Source: DASYLJ01 sp964404165
Lineage (GTDB): Bacteria; Desulfobacterota; Binatia; DP-6
Reading direction: 5' to 3'
DNA: 64,000 nt
Assembly: GCA_964404165.1 (NCBI GenBank)
Contig: CAYOIZ010000002.1
Span: 1 to 64,000, forward strand
Made by a program: the position numbers and the translations under genes. Positions 39,727-48,128 of this stretch are shown here, one piece after another. The notes below the pieces were generated by a model. The model worked only from the letters and a program-made list of their open reading frames with translations. It was not told the DNA's origin and did no database searches. The stretch's first letter is position 1. Every line of letters begins with the position of its first letter.

Positions 39727-40514
39727 CGTCCGGTGAACTTCGGCGTGCGACGCTCGGCGAGCGCCGAGGCGCCCTCGTGGGCGTCGGCGGTGGGGAGCAG
39801 GATGCTCTGCGCGAGCTGCTCCACCTGGAGGAAGGTGTGGGTGTCGAGGTGCTGGCCGAGGTCGAGGATGCGCTTCGCCAGGCCCACGGCCAGCGGCGCG
39901 TTGGCGGCGATCTCGGTGGCGAGCCGCGTCGCCGCGGCGAGATGCGCGTCCGGCTCGACGACCTCGGTGACGAGCCCGATGCGCAGCGCCTCGGCGGCGG
40001 GGATCATGCGTGCCGTCATCACCAGCTCCTTGGCGCGCGCGTAGCCCACGGTCCGGACGAGACGCGCCATGCCGCCGACGTCGGGCACCAGGCCGACCCG
40101 CACCTCGGGCAGCCCGAGCTCGCAGTCGGTGGTGGCAATGCGGAAGTCGCACGCCAGGGCGAGCTCGAGGGCCAGGCCGGGTACGTACCGGTGCATGGCC
40201 GCGATGACGGGCTTCTCGACCGTCTCGAGCCGTGAGAGCAGTGCCTGCATCTCGCCCACCAGCACACGGAACGGTGCCGGCGGCTCGGGTCCGACGTCGC
40301 CCTTCAGGGACGCGAAGTCGACGCCGGCGCTGAACACGCGCCCCTCGCCCGAGAGCACGATGGCGCGGACGCTCCGGTCGCGCTCGGCCTCGGTGACGGC
40401 CGCTATGAGGGCGCGCAGGACCTCCCGATTCAGCGCGTTGCGCTTCTCGGGACGGTTCAGGACGACGTGGACGATCGCATCGTCCCGGCGGATCACGACC
40501 AGCTCGGCGGACAT
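39723..40514 (-). CDS. Enoyl-CoA hydratase/isomerase family protein
   Basis: A 263-residue crotonase. Both hydratase Glu positions are present: GLALELALACDF and LPEVRVGLVPDVGG. The oxyanion loop is FSAGVDFASL. The C-terminus ends RRTPKFTGR. It probably hydrates an enoyl-CoA or acts as a related isomerase. The ATG at 40514 has GAGGAGG upstream. It is first in a two-gene unit with the THUMP protein, divergent from the beta-propeller gene across 39 bases. Confidence 0.87.
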   Translation of the reverse strand: MSAELVVIRRDDAIVHVVLNRPEKRNALNREVLRALIAAVTEAERDRSVRAIVLSGEGRVFSAGVDFASLKGDVGPEPPAPFRVLVGEMQALLSRLETVEKPVIAAMHRYVPGLALELALACDFRIATTDCELGLPEVRVGLVPDVGGMARLVRTVGYARAKELVMTARMIPAAEALRIGLVTEVVEPDAHLAAATRLATEIAANAPLAVGLAKRILDLGQHLDTHTFLQVEQLAQSILLPTADAHEGASALAERRTPKFTGR

Positions 40515-40541
40515 GGCACCTCCTCAGGGCCCTTGCTATAA
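40513..40541 (+). promoter_or_regulatory. Candidate promoter of the secreted beta-propeller gene
   Basis: ATGGCA (40513-40518), 17 bases, then TATAAG (40536-40541), and the ATG 12 bases later at 40554. The -35 covers the start codon of the divergent crotonase gene. The same AT-rich block (TTATAG on the other strand) may serve the crotonase gene. Confidence 0.4.
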
Positions 40542-40553
40542 GGTGCGACCCCT

Positions 40554-41783
40554 ATGCGTCGAGTGATGTCGAGTCTCGGTCTGCTGGCGTGCCTCGCCGG
40601 CCCGGTCTGGGCCGGTCAGGTACTGTACGCGACGGCGTCCACCCCCGGACGGGTCGATGCCTTCTGCCTCACGGCCAACGGCGGCATCGCCACCAAGCCG
40701 AAGTTCACCACCCCCACCGGCGGTCGTCTCCCACGGCGCCTGCTCGTGTCGCCGGACAACAAGATTCTCTACGTGGCGCAGATCGACCGCGTGGAGTTCT
40801 ACGAGATACTGGAGGGCGGGGGGCTGCGGAAGGTGCCGGAGAAGCAGGTGCCGGAGCCGCCGCTGAAGGGCCTCAACCCGCGCGACATCGCGCTCTCGCC
40901 CGACGGCCGCGCCCTCTACGTGCCCGACGTCCGACGCAGCAAGCTGTTCATGTTCGCGCTCGGTGCCGACGGCCTGCCCATCTCGCGCGAGCCGGCGAGC
41001 TGCATGTTCGGTCCGGTGGGTGCCGGCTACGAGAACCTGCTCGTCCGCACCGACACGCCGATCCCGCTGCTCTACATCAGCCTCACGCATGGCCAGGGCG
41101 AGGTGGTGACGTACTCGCTCGGACCGGACGGTCGTTTCATCAAGTGCCTCACCGACGAAGAGGCCGACGACCCCAACACGGCGCCGCCCATCTGCACCGT
41201 CCCGCTCGGCCCCGAGGGCTGCGACAAGGACGCCGACACCAACCAGCCCATCTCGCGCCGCAAGCGCCTCGCCGGCCCCGGCCCGATCATCCTCGACGGC
41301 GACCGCATCTTCATCTCGGAGCGGTTCCGGAAGAAGGTGTCGGTGTTCCAGCTCTCGGCGGATGGGCTGTTCAGCCTGGTGGAGAAGAACAACAACCCGG
41401 ACAAGCTGGTGTGGCGGCAGCCGCGCCTCAGCGGCACGACGTCGGAGATCCGCTACAACGGGCTCGTCAAGGCCAACAACACCATCATCGGCACGCAGTT
41501 CAGCGAGGGTCGCGTCGACGCCTACAAGCTGCGCAGCGACGGCAACCTCCCCGGCGAGCCCACCCATCGCACCGACAAGAACGTCCGCTCGAGCCCCGTG
41601 CGCATGACCGTGCGGGGCAACATGCTCTATGTCGGCGGCGGCGACGACGACCGCGTCCAGGTCTATCGATTGAGCGACGAAGGTGTGCCGCGCGACACCT
41701 CGCCGTTCAGCGAGAGCGACCGGCAGAAGGGCTCGTTTCCCAACGACGTCCTGATCGTCGACGTGCCCACCGCCTGTAACTAG
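40554..41783 (+). CDS. Secreted beta-propeller (lactonase-like) protein
   Basis: A 409-residue exported protein. The signal peptide is MRRVMSSLGLLACLAGPVWA. The rest consists of repeated propeller blades with YATAS, LLVSPDNKILYVAQ, IALSPDGRALYVPD and GNMLYVGGG motifs, as in 6-phosphogluconolactonase-like 7-bladed propellers. Two or more Cys in the ICTVP-EGC segment may form a disulfide. The function is unknown; many such exported propellers bind or scaffold. It is terminated by a strong hairpin with seven T residues. Confidence 0.78.
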   Translation: MRRVMSSLGLLACLAGPVWAGQVLYATASTPGRVDAFCLTANGGIATKPKFTTPTGGRLPRRLLVSPDNKILYVAQIDRVEFYEILEGGGLRKVPEKQVPEPPLKGLNPRDIALSPDGRALYVPDVRRSKLFMFALGADGLPISREPASCMFGPVGAGYENLLVRTDTPIPLLYISLTHGQGEVVTYSLGPDGRFIKCLTDEEADDPNTAPPICTVPLGPEGCDKDADTNQPISRRKRLAGPGPIILDGDRIFISERFRKKVSVFQLSADGLFSLVEKNNNPDKLVWRQPRLSGTTSEIRYNGLVKANNTIIGTQFSEGRVDAYKLRSDGNLPGEPTHRTDKNVRSSPVRMTVRGNMLYVGGGDDDRVQVYRLSDEGVPRDTSPFSESDRQKGSFPNDVLIVDVPTACN

Positions 41784-41784
41784 T

Positions 41785-41832
41785 CACCCATACCAAAGTA
41801 CTAGCGGCACATGGGTGCCGTCACATTTTTTT
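41785..41832 (+). terminator. Intrinsic terminator with T7 run
   Basis: CACCCAT (41785-41791) pairs with ATGGGTG (41811-41817). A smaller alternative hairpin (GGCAC/GTGCC) can form within. Seven T residues follow at 41826-41832. It ends the beta-propeller transcript. Confidence 0.75.
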
Positions 41833-41858
41833 CGTTGTCATCGCGAGGGGGCTCCCGT

Positions 41859-44132
41859 ATGGTCGAGCCCTTGATGCGTTGGTTCCTCGCGGTCCTTCTC
41901 GCCAGCGTCGTCGCCACGCTTCCCGCCCCGGCGGGGGCGAAGCGCGCCAGAAAAGGTGACGACCTGATGCGCGTGGTGGCACCCGCCGCGCGCGGCCTCG
42001 TCTCGGCACATCCGCACGTGAACGTCATCGTGCGGTTCTCGGACGGGTCGGAGAGCGGCATCGCCGATCCGACGACGTTCCGGGCCCGCGTCGGCCGCAA
42101 GGACATCACGTCGTCGTTCACCCCGATCGTCGAGAACGGGCGCACCGTCGGCATGCGTGCCCCGCTCGACAAGTCGCTGGTCCACGTCGGACGGCGGCGC
42201 ATCAATCGCATCCGCCTGCAGGTGAACAACCAGGTGCCCGCCGGGCAGAAGGGTCGCGTCCGCGACCTCGACCGCGTCAAGTTCCGCGCCGTCGAGCAGG
42301 ACAACCAGGCACCGGTGGCGCGCATCGTCCCCGACTCCGAGCTCGTCATTCCCGAGGTACCGGCCGGCTTCGACGGCCTGCAGGGCAGCTTCGATCCCGA
42401 CGGCGACGCCCTCACCTACTTCTGGGACTTCGGCGACGGCGGCACCTCGACCGATCCCGTCCCCGTCCACACCTACGAGGGCGAGCCGCGCGAGGTGCAC
42501 GTCAAGCTCACGGTCGACGACGGACAGGTGACCGGCGACGTCACGCTGCAGCTCCAGACCTGCCCGCAGCCCGACGGCACCGACCCGGGCGTGCTCGCCG
42601 TGAGCGCGGATCAGAACCTCGAGTTCAACAGCATAGCGCCCGGGAGCAGTGCCACCCGCACGTTCCGCATCGACAACACCTCGTCCGACCCCGCCAGCGT
42701 CATGGCGGTGTGCATCGGCTCGAGCGCGGGGCAGTTCACCGCGTCGCCGGATCGGCTCGAGATCAAGGGCGGCGAAGGCGCCGACATCACGGTCACGTTC
42801 GCGCCCACGGCGGAGGGCCATCAGTACGCGCGCATCAATCTCGTCGCCACGGCGAGCAACCGCAGCTTCGTCAGCGTCCTGGCGCACGGCTTCGGCGGCA
42901 CCGCCCCGGGCACCGGCCCGACGCTGGCGGCGTTCCCGGCCTTCTACACCGAGCTCTCGCTCGAGCAGAGCGGCTTCGGCGTCCGCGGTATCCTGCCGAA
43001 CGGCACGCGCGTCGCCCCCGACAACGGGGTGCGTACCTGCGACACGCCGCTCAGCGGCCGCGGCACCGGTGACTACTGCCTCGAGAACGCCGACTGCGCC
43101 GCCAACGGCGGCACCTGCCTGTCGAGCTCGCTCTGCCTCAGCGGCGACAACGCCGGCCTCCCCTGCTCGGTCCCGTCGGACTGCCCGAAGGGCTTCTGCC
43201 CGTCCTACGCCGTGTTCGATCCGCTCGAGATGTGCGGCGACGGCGCCGGCGGCATCTATCTGCTGAGCGACGAGGGCACCTACACCGACCCGAACGACAG
43301 CGAGACCGAGCTCGCCGTCAGCGTCATGCGCATGTCGATCGACGACGGCGGCAACCTGCTCGAGTCGAAGATCATCGATCGCGCCACCACCGAGACGCTG
43401 CACATCGGCTGCGACGGCTTCAGCGCCGAGGCCGGCGGCCGCGTGTTCCTCTCCGAGTTCCGCAACGTGCCCGACGCCGGCAACTGCTTCCGCTCCGAGA
43501 AGGAGACGCTGGTCGCGCTCCGCAAGAGCAACGGCAACGCGCAGACGATCCTCTCGCGCATCGACGCGCAGGTGGGCCTGCCGGAGTGCGAAGACATCGA
43601 CCCGGTGTCGCACCTCGAGATCTCCGGCGACGGCGCCCAGGTCTACGCCGGGTTCGAGAGCAACGGGCTGTGGCGCATCCGCCCCACGGCGCTGCAGTTC
43701 ATCGACGGCTTCACGTTCTTCGAGGAGCTGTTCCGCCTCCATCCGGACAACAGTCTCATTCTCGCGTCCGCCGTCGACGGCCCGACGACGAGCCTCGTCA
43801 AGGTGTTCAAGGTCACGGCGGAGCAGGTGGCGCAGAACCCGTTGCCGCTCACGGCACTCACGCCGTGCGGCACGTTCCAGCTGCCGAACAACGGCGCCGC
43901 CGGCGACACCGGTCGCGCCGTGGTCGTCGGCTTCGCGCTCGCTCCCACCACGAAGGGGTCGCGCGACGCCACGATCCTCGTCACGGTCGCCGCGACCCGC
44001 GGAGCGCGCGAGGTGCTGTCGCCGTCCCTCGGCGTGCGCGCCACCCTCGCCTTCTCGGCACCCGCCGATTCGAGCACCTGTCCGTTCCTGGGCGTGGTGA
44101 ACCTCGAGAGCCTCGAACAGCTCACGTTCTGA
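41859..44132 (+). CDS. Large secreted protein with PKD and HYDIN-type Ig-like domains
   Basis: A 757-residue exported protein. The signal peptide is about residues 1-28 (MVEPLMRWFLAVLLASVV...APAGA). A PKD domain at residues about 165-235 shows GSFDPDGDALTYFWDFGDGG. A second Ig-like domain of the HYDIN/choice-of-anchor D type follows (SATRTFRIDNTSS... EGHQYARINLVATASN). The C-terminal half has a Cys-rich spacer (CLENADCAANGGTC, SVPSDCPKGFC) typical of secreted proteins in this group, then propeller-like strands. I start at ATG 41859 (GAGGGGG eight bases upstream); an ATG at 41874 is possible. Confidence 0.75.
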   Translation: MVEPLMRWFLAVLLASVVATLPAPAGAKRARKGDDLMRVVAPAARGLVSAHPHVNVIVRFSDGSESGIADPTTFRARVGRKDITSSFTPIVENGRTVGMRAPLDKSLVHVGRRRINRIRLQVNNQVPAGQKGRVRDLDRVKFRAVEQDNQAPVARIVPDSELVIPEVPAGFDGLQGSFDPDGDALTYFWDFGDGGTSTDPVPVHTYEGEPREVHVKLTVDDGQVTGDVTLQLQTCPQPDGTDPGVLAVSADQNLEFNSIAPGSSATRTFRIDNTSSDPASVMAVCIGSSAGQFTASPDRLEIKGGEGADITVTFAPTAEGHQYARINLVATASNRSFVSVLAHGFGGTAPGTGPTLAAFPAFYTELSLEQSGFGVRGILPNGTRVAPDNGVRTCDTPLSGRGTGDYCLENADCAANGGTCLSSSLCLSGDNAGLPCSVPSDCPKGFCPSYAVFDPLEMCGDGAGGIYLLSDEGTYTDPNDSETELAVSVMRMSIDDGGNLLESKIIDRATTETLHIGCDGFSAEAGGRVFLSEFRNVPDAGNCFRSEKETLVALRKSNGNAQTILSRIDAQVGLPECEDIDPVSHLEISGDGAQVYAGFESNGLWRIRPTALQFIDGFTFFEELFRLHPDNSLILASAVDGPTTSLVKVFKVTAEQVAQNPLPLTALTPCGTFQLPNNGAAGDTGRAVVVGFALAPTTKGSRDATILVTVAATRGAREVLSPSLGVRATLAFSAPADSSTCPFLGVVNLESLEQLTF

Positions 44133-44188
44133 TCCAAGGCATCGCCGGCACCTTGTACGGCGCGCACCCGCGCCGCATCGTCGCGCGC

Positions 44189-44401
44189 ATGCCGCGCCGA
44201 CGTCCCCAGCCGAAGGTCACCAACCATCTGCCCGCGCTGCTGCGCCAACGCGGCATGACGTGGGGGGAGTTCGGCCGTCGCACCCTGCTGCCACGACGCC
44301 TCCTCTCCCGGCTGCGCACGCCGCACGCGAACCCCCGGCTCGCCATCGCCGAGCGGGTGGCCGCCACCCTCGGCGTGCCCATCGAGGACATCTGGTCGTG
44401 A
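44189..44401 (+). CDS. Small XRE-family HTH protein, first of tandem pair
   Basis: A 70-residue protein consisting almost wholly of a Cro/CI-type helix-turn-helix: LPALLRQRGMTWGEFGRRT, then LLSRLRTPHANPRLAIAERV and AATLGVPIEDIW. It should bind DNA as a dimer. The stop overlaps the GTG start of a second HTH gene (GTGA). Both lie 200-670 bases upstream of the transglutaminase operon on the same strand, and probably regulate it or form a small circuit. Confidence 0.7.
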   Translation: MPRRRPQPKVTNHLPALLRQRGMTWGEFGRRTLLPRRLLSRLRTPHANPRLAIAERVAATLGVPIEDIWS

Positions 44402-44667
44402 CCCGCAACGCGCTCGTCCCGTTGCTCGCCGCCCGGGACTGGACCGACGCCGAGCTGGCCGCGCGGGCCGGTCTCGACCGTGCCCACGTCAACCAGCTCA
44501 AGAACGGACGGGCGCTGCCCACCGTCGCCACGGCCCTGGCCCTCGCCCGGGCCCTCGGGGTGCCGGTCGCGACGGTGTTTCCCCCCGGGTCGTCCGTGTC
44601 CCGCCGGCCGTCGCGGGGCGTGCGGCGGCCGGATGCAAACTTGACAACGTTCCCGGCCGCCTCATAA
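44398..44667 (+). CDS. Small XRE-family HTH protein, second of tandem pair
   Basis: An 89-residue Cro/CI-type DNA-binding protein. LVPLLAARDWTDAELAARAGLDR is the first part of the HTH, with HVNQLKNGRALPTV, then LALARALGVPVATVFPP. It is distinct from but similar in plan to the preceding protein. The GTG start at 44398 overlaps the first gene. The last codons contain a consensus -35 (TTGACA at 44641) of the promoter for the downstream operon, so regulator and promoter overlap. Confidence 0.72.
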   Translation: MTRNALVPLLAARDWTDAELAARAGLDRAHVNQLKNGRALPTVATALALARALGVPVATVFPPGSSVSRRPSRGVRRPDANLTTFPAAS

Positions 44668-44669
44668 GC
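44641..44669 (+). promoter_or_regulatory. Candidate promoter of the transglutaminase/ATP-grasp operon
   Basis: TTGACA at 44641-44646 and CATAAG (44663-44668, 16-base spacer) or ATAAGC (17-base spacer) form a plausible sigma-70 promoter that starts near 44675. The leader to the ATG at 44865 is about 190 bases and holds a possible AGGA ribosome binding site. No convincing gene lies in the leader. Confidence 0.5.
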
Positions 44670-44864
44670 CTGACCCGTTGATACCCGCTTCATTGCCCTG
44701 GACGGACCGCGAATGAGTCCCATCGCCTACTCGACTCGCACCGCCGTCATCCCGTTCCGGGCGCCCACGCAGCGCACGCCGCCCAGCGGCCGCGCGAACG
44801 ACGAGCCCGCGGCTCGCCATCGGTCGGGGGGTCGACCGAGCCGCGCGGCACGGCAGGACCGTCG

Positions 44865-47800
44865 ATGTCGATCCGCGTCGCCCTCCATCACGCCACCCGG
44901 TACCGGTATGACCGGCCGACCGTGCTCTCGCCGCAGACGATCCGCCTGCGGCCCGCGCCGCATACCCGTACACCCGTCCTGAGCTGGTCGCTGCGCGTCA
45001 CCCCGTCGCAGCACTTCCTCAACTGGCAGCAGGACCCGCAGAGCAACTACCTGGCGCGGGTGGTGTTCCCGGAGCCGACACGCGAGTTCGCCGTCGAGGT
45101 CGACCTCACGGCCGACCTCGTCGTCATCAACCCGTTCGACTTCTTCCTCGAGCCCGAAGCCGAGAACGCTCCCTTCCACTACGACCCGTCGCTCAAGCAC
45201 GAGCTGGCCCCCTTCCTGCTGAAGGAGGCGCTCGGCCCGCGTGTGCGCACCTGGATCGACCGGCTCGACCGCCGTCCGCGCCGCACCATCGACTTCCTCG
45301 TCGACATCAACACGCGGCTGCAGCGCGACATCGAGTACGTCATCCGCATGGAGCCGGGCGTCCAGACCTGCGAGGAGACGCTCGAGCGCGGGCGCGGCTC
45401 GTGTCGCGACTCGGCGTGGCTGATGGTCCAGGTGCTGCGACATCTCGGCGTCGCCGCGCGCTTCGCGTCGGGCTACCTGATCCAGCTCCGCCCCGACGTC
45501 GCGGCGCTCGACGGTCCGTCGGGCGCCACGCACGACTTCACCGATCTGCACGCGTGGACGGAAGCCTATCTGCCGGGCGCGGGATGGATCGGCTTCGACC
45601 CCACCTCGGGCCTGCTCGCCGGCGAGGGCCACATCCCGCTCGCCTGCGCGCCCGATCCCACCAGCGCCGCGCCCATCGCCGGTCTCGTGGGCGAGTGCGA
45701 GGTCGACTTCAGCGTCGAGATGTCGGTGCAGCGCCTCGTCGAGACGGCGCGCGTGACGAAGCCGTACACCGTCGAGCAGTGGGACGCGATCGACGGCCTG
45801 GGCCGGCGCGTGGACGGCCTCCTCGACGCCGCCAGCGTGCGCCTCACGATGGGCGGCGAGCCCACGTTCGTCTCCATCGACGACCGCGACGGCGACGAGT
45901 GGAACCTGACCGCGCTCGGCCCCACCAAGCGTCGTCTCGCCGCCGACCTCCTCCGACGCCTGCATGGACGGTTCGCGCCGGGTGGATTGCTGCACTTCGG
46001 CCAGGGCAAGTGGTACCCGGGCGAGTCGCTGCCGCGCTGGGCGCTCGGCTGCTTCTGGCGCCCCGACGGCGTGCCGGTGTGGAGCGATCCCGCGCTCGTC
46101 GCCGACGAGACCGTCGACGACGGCGCCACGCCCGAGGCGGCGGCCCTCTTCCTCGACGCGCTCGCCACCCGGCTCGACGTCGATCCCGGCTGCGCGCGAC
46201 CCGCGTACGAGGACGTCTGGTACTACCTCGCGCGCGAGCGCCGTCTCCCCGCCAACGTCGACCCGCTCGACTCGCGGCTCGACGAGCCCGAGGAGCGCGA
46301 GCGCCTGGTGCGCATCTTCGATCGCGGACTCGGCAGCGTCGTCGGCCACGCCCTGCCGCTGCGACCCGACCCCGCCGGCAACGGCCGCTGGGAGACGGGC
46401 CGCTGGTTCCTGCGCACCGAGCACATGTATCTCATCCCCGGCGATTCCCCGATGGGCTATCGCCTACCGCTCGACTCGCTGCCGTGGGAGCTCGAGGACG
46501 ACCGCCAGACGGCGTGGGACCTCGATCCGCTCGCGCCGCGGCGTCCGCTGCCGGCGCGGCCGCGCCTCGTCATGCAGCCGGTGCGCACGCATCCGACGCC
46601 CGACGCGGCCCCCGAGGTGCTCACCAACGTCGTCCGCACCGCGCTCTGCGTCGAGCCACGCGACGGACGGCTCCACGTCTTCATGCCGCCCGTGACGCAT
46701 CTCGAGGACTACCTCGATCTGGTGCGCGCCGTGGAGGACACCGCGCGCGAGCAGGGCGTGCGCGTCCTCGTCGAGGGCTACACGCCGCCGTCGGATCCGC
46801 GGCTCCGGAAATTCGAGATCACGCCCGATCCGGGCGTCATCGAGGTCAACGTCCATCCCGCCCACGGCTGGAGCGAGCTCGCCGAGAACACCAGCATCAT
46901 CTACGAGGAGGCGCGCCTCGCGCGGCTCGCCACCGAGAAGTTCAACGTCGACGGACGCCACACCGGCACCGGCGGCGGCAACCACGTCACCATCGGCGGC
47001 CCGACCACGGCCGAGAGCCCGCTGCTGCGACGCCCCGACCTGCTGCGCAGCCTGATCGCATACTGGCAGAACCACCCCGCCCTCTCCTACCTGTTCGCCG
47101 GCCTGTTCATCGGTCCGACGAGCCAGGCGCCGCGCATCGACGAGGCGCGCCACGACAGCCTCCACGAGCTCGAGATCGCGTTCCAGCAGCTGCCCGAGCG
47201 CAGCGACGTGCCGCCGTGGACGGTCGACCGCGCGCTGCGCCATCTGCTGGTCGACGTCACCGGCAACACCCACCGGGCCGAGTTCTGCATCGACAAGCTC
47301 TACGCGCCCGAGAGCACGCGCGGGCGTCTCGGTCTGCTCGAGCTGCGCGCCTTCGAGATGCCGCCGCACCCGCAGATGAGCCTCGTCCAGCAGCTCCTCC
47401 TGCGCGCGCTCATCGCCCGCTTCTGGACCGCGCCCTACCGCCACGGCCTGGTGCGGTGGGACACCGCGCTGCACGATCGCTTCCTCCTGCCGCACTTCGT
47501 CGGCCAGGACCTGGACGACGTGCTCGCCGACATGGCCGCGGCCGACCTCCACCTCGATCGCGCGTGGTTCGACCCGCACATGGAGTTCCGCTTTCCGCTC
47601 CTCGGTGCCGTCACCTACCAGGGCGTCGAGGTGGAGCTGCGGTACGCGCTCGAGCCGTGGCACGTGCTCGGCGAGGAGCCGGGCGGCGGCGGCACCGTCC
47701 GTCACGTCGACTCGTCGCTCGAACGCCTGCAGGTGAAAGTGCGCGGGCTCACCGACACGCGACACGTCATCACCTGCAACGGACGCCGGGTGCCGCTGCA

Positions 47801-48128
47801 CCCCACCGGGACCGTCGGCGAAGCCGTCGCCGGCGTGCGCTACCGCGCCTGGCAGCCGCCGACGTGCCTGCACCCGACGATCCCCGTGCACGCGCCGCTC
47901 GTGTTCGACGTCGTCGACACCTGGAACGGCCGCTCGATCGGCGGCTGCACCTACCACGTCTCGCATCCGGGCGGGCTCAGCCACGAAACCCGTCCCATCA
48001 ACGCGAACGAGGCGGAAGCCCGTCGGGTCGCACGTTTCCAGACCTTCGGGCATACTCCAGGGGCCATGACCGTGCCGCGCGAGGAGCGGAATCCCGACTT
48101 CCCGCTGACCCTGGATCTGCGCCGGTGA
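44865..48128 (+). CDS. Transglutaminase-like protease fused to DUF2126
   Basis: A 1087-residue two-part protein. The N-terminal part (about 1-300) has a bacterial transglutaminase N-domain followed by the papain-like core with Cys180 (GRGSCRDSAW), His229 (LHAWTEAYL) and Asp245 (GFDPTSG), a complete catalytic triad. Residues about 310-1087 are DUF2126 with RLTMGGEPTFVSIDDRDG, YHTGTGGGNHVTIGG-type glycines (here HTGTGGGNHV) and HRAEFCIDKLYAPES. The pair is a known conserved arrangement next to ATP-grasp and alpha-E genes. It may be a peptidase or transamidase acting on a peptide tag, cytoplasmic because no signal peptide is seen. The stop overlaps the next gene (GTGA). Confidence 0.9.
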   Translation: MSIRVALHHATRYRYDRPTVLSPQTIRLRPAPHTRTPVLSWSLRVTPSQHFLNWQQDPQSNYLARVVFPEPTREFAVEVDLTADLVVINPFDFFLEPEAENAPFHYDPSLKHELAPFLLKEALGPRVRTWIDRLDRRPRRTIDFLVDINTRLQRDIEYVIRMEPGVQTCEETLERGRGSCRDSAWLMVQVLRHLGVAARFASGYLIQLRPDVAALDGPSGATHDFTDLHAWTEAYLPGAGWIGFDPTSGLLAGEGHIPLACAPDPTSAAPIAGLVGECEVDFSVEMSVQRLVETARVTKPYTVEQWDAIDGLGRRVDGLLDAASVRLTMGGEPTFVSIDDRDGDEWNLTALGPTKRRLAADLLRRLHGRFAPGGLLHFGQGKWYPGESLPRWALGCFWRPDGVPVWSDPALVADETVDDGATPEAAALFLDALATRLDVDPGCARPAYEDVWYYLARERRLPANVDPLDSRLDEPEERERLVRIFDRGLGSVVGHALPLRPDPAGNGRWETGRWFLRTEHMYLIPGDSPMGYRLPLDSLPWELEDDRQTAWDLDPLAPRRPLPARPRLVMQPVRTHPTPDAAPEVLTNVVRTALCVEPRDGRLHVFMPPVTHLEDYLDLVRAVEDTAREQGVRVLVEGYTPPSDPRLRKFEITPDPGVIEVNVHPAHGWSELAENTSIIYEEARLARLATEKFNVDGRHTGTGGGNHVTIGGPTTAESPLLRRPDLLRSLIAYWQNHPALSYLFAGLFIGPTSQAPRIDEARHDSLHELEIAFQQLPERSDVPPWTVDRALRHLLVDVTGNTHRAEFCIDKLYAPESTRGRLGLLELRAFEMPPHPQMSLVQQLLLRALIARFWTAPYRHGLVRWDTALHDRFLLPHFVGQDLDDVLADMAAADLHLDRAWFDPHMEFRFPLLGAVTYQGVEVELRYALEPWHVLGEEPGGGGTVRHVDSSLERLQVKVRGLTDTRHVITCNGRRVPLHPTGTVGEAVAGVRYRAWQPPTCLHPTIPVHAPLVFDVVDTWNGRSIGGCTYHVSHPGGLSHETRPINANEAEARRVARFQTFGHTPGAMTVPREERNPDFPLTLDLRR

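Noticed and set aside
44713..44982. 89-residue open frame in the leader of the transglutaminase operon
   Set aside because: Arg/Pro/Ser-rich, no ribosome binding site, overlaps the true start; looks like chance, although a leader peptide cannot be fully excluded.
45401..48124. Upstream extension of the ATP-grasp frame (would give 1759 residues)
   Set aside because: The extension is out-of-frame reading of the DUF2126 gene; family-like sequence begins after the GTG at 48125.
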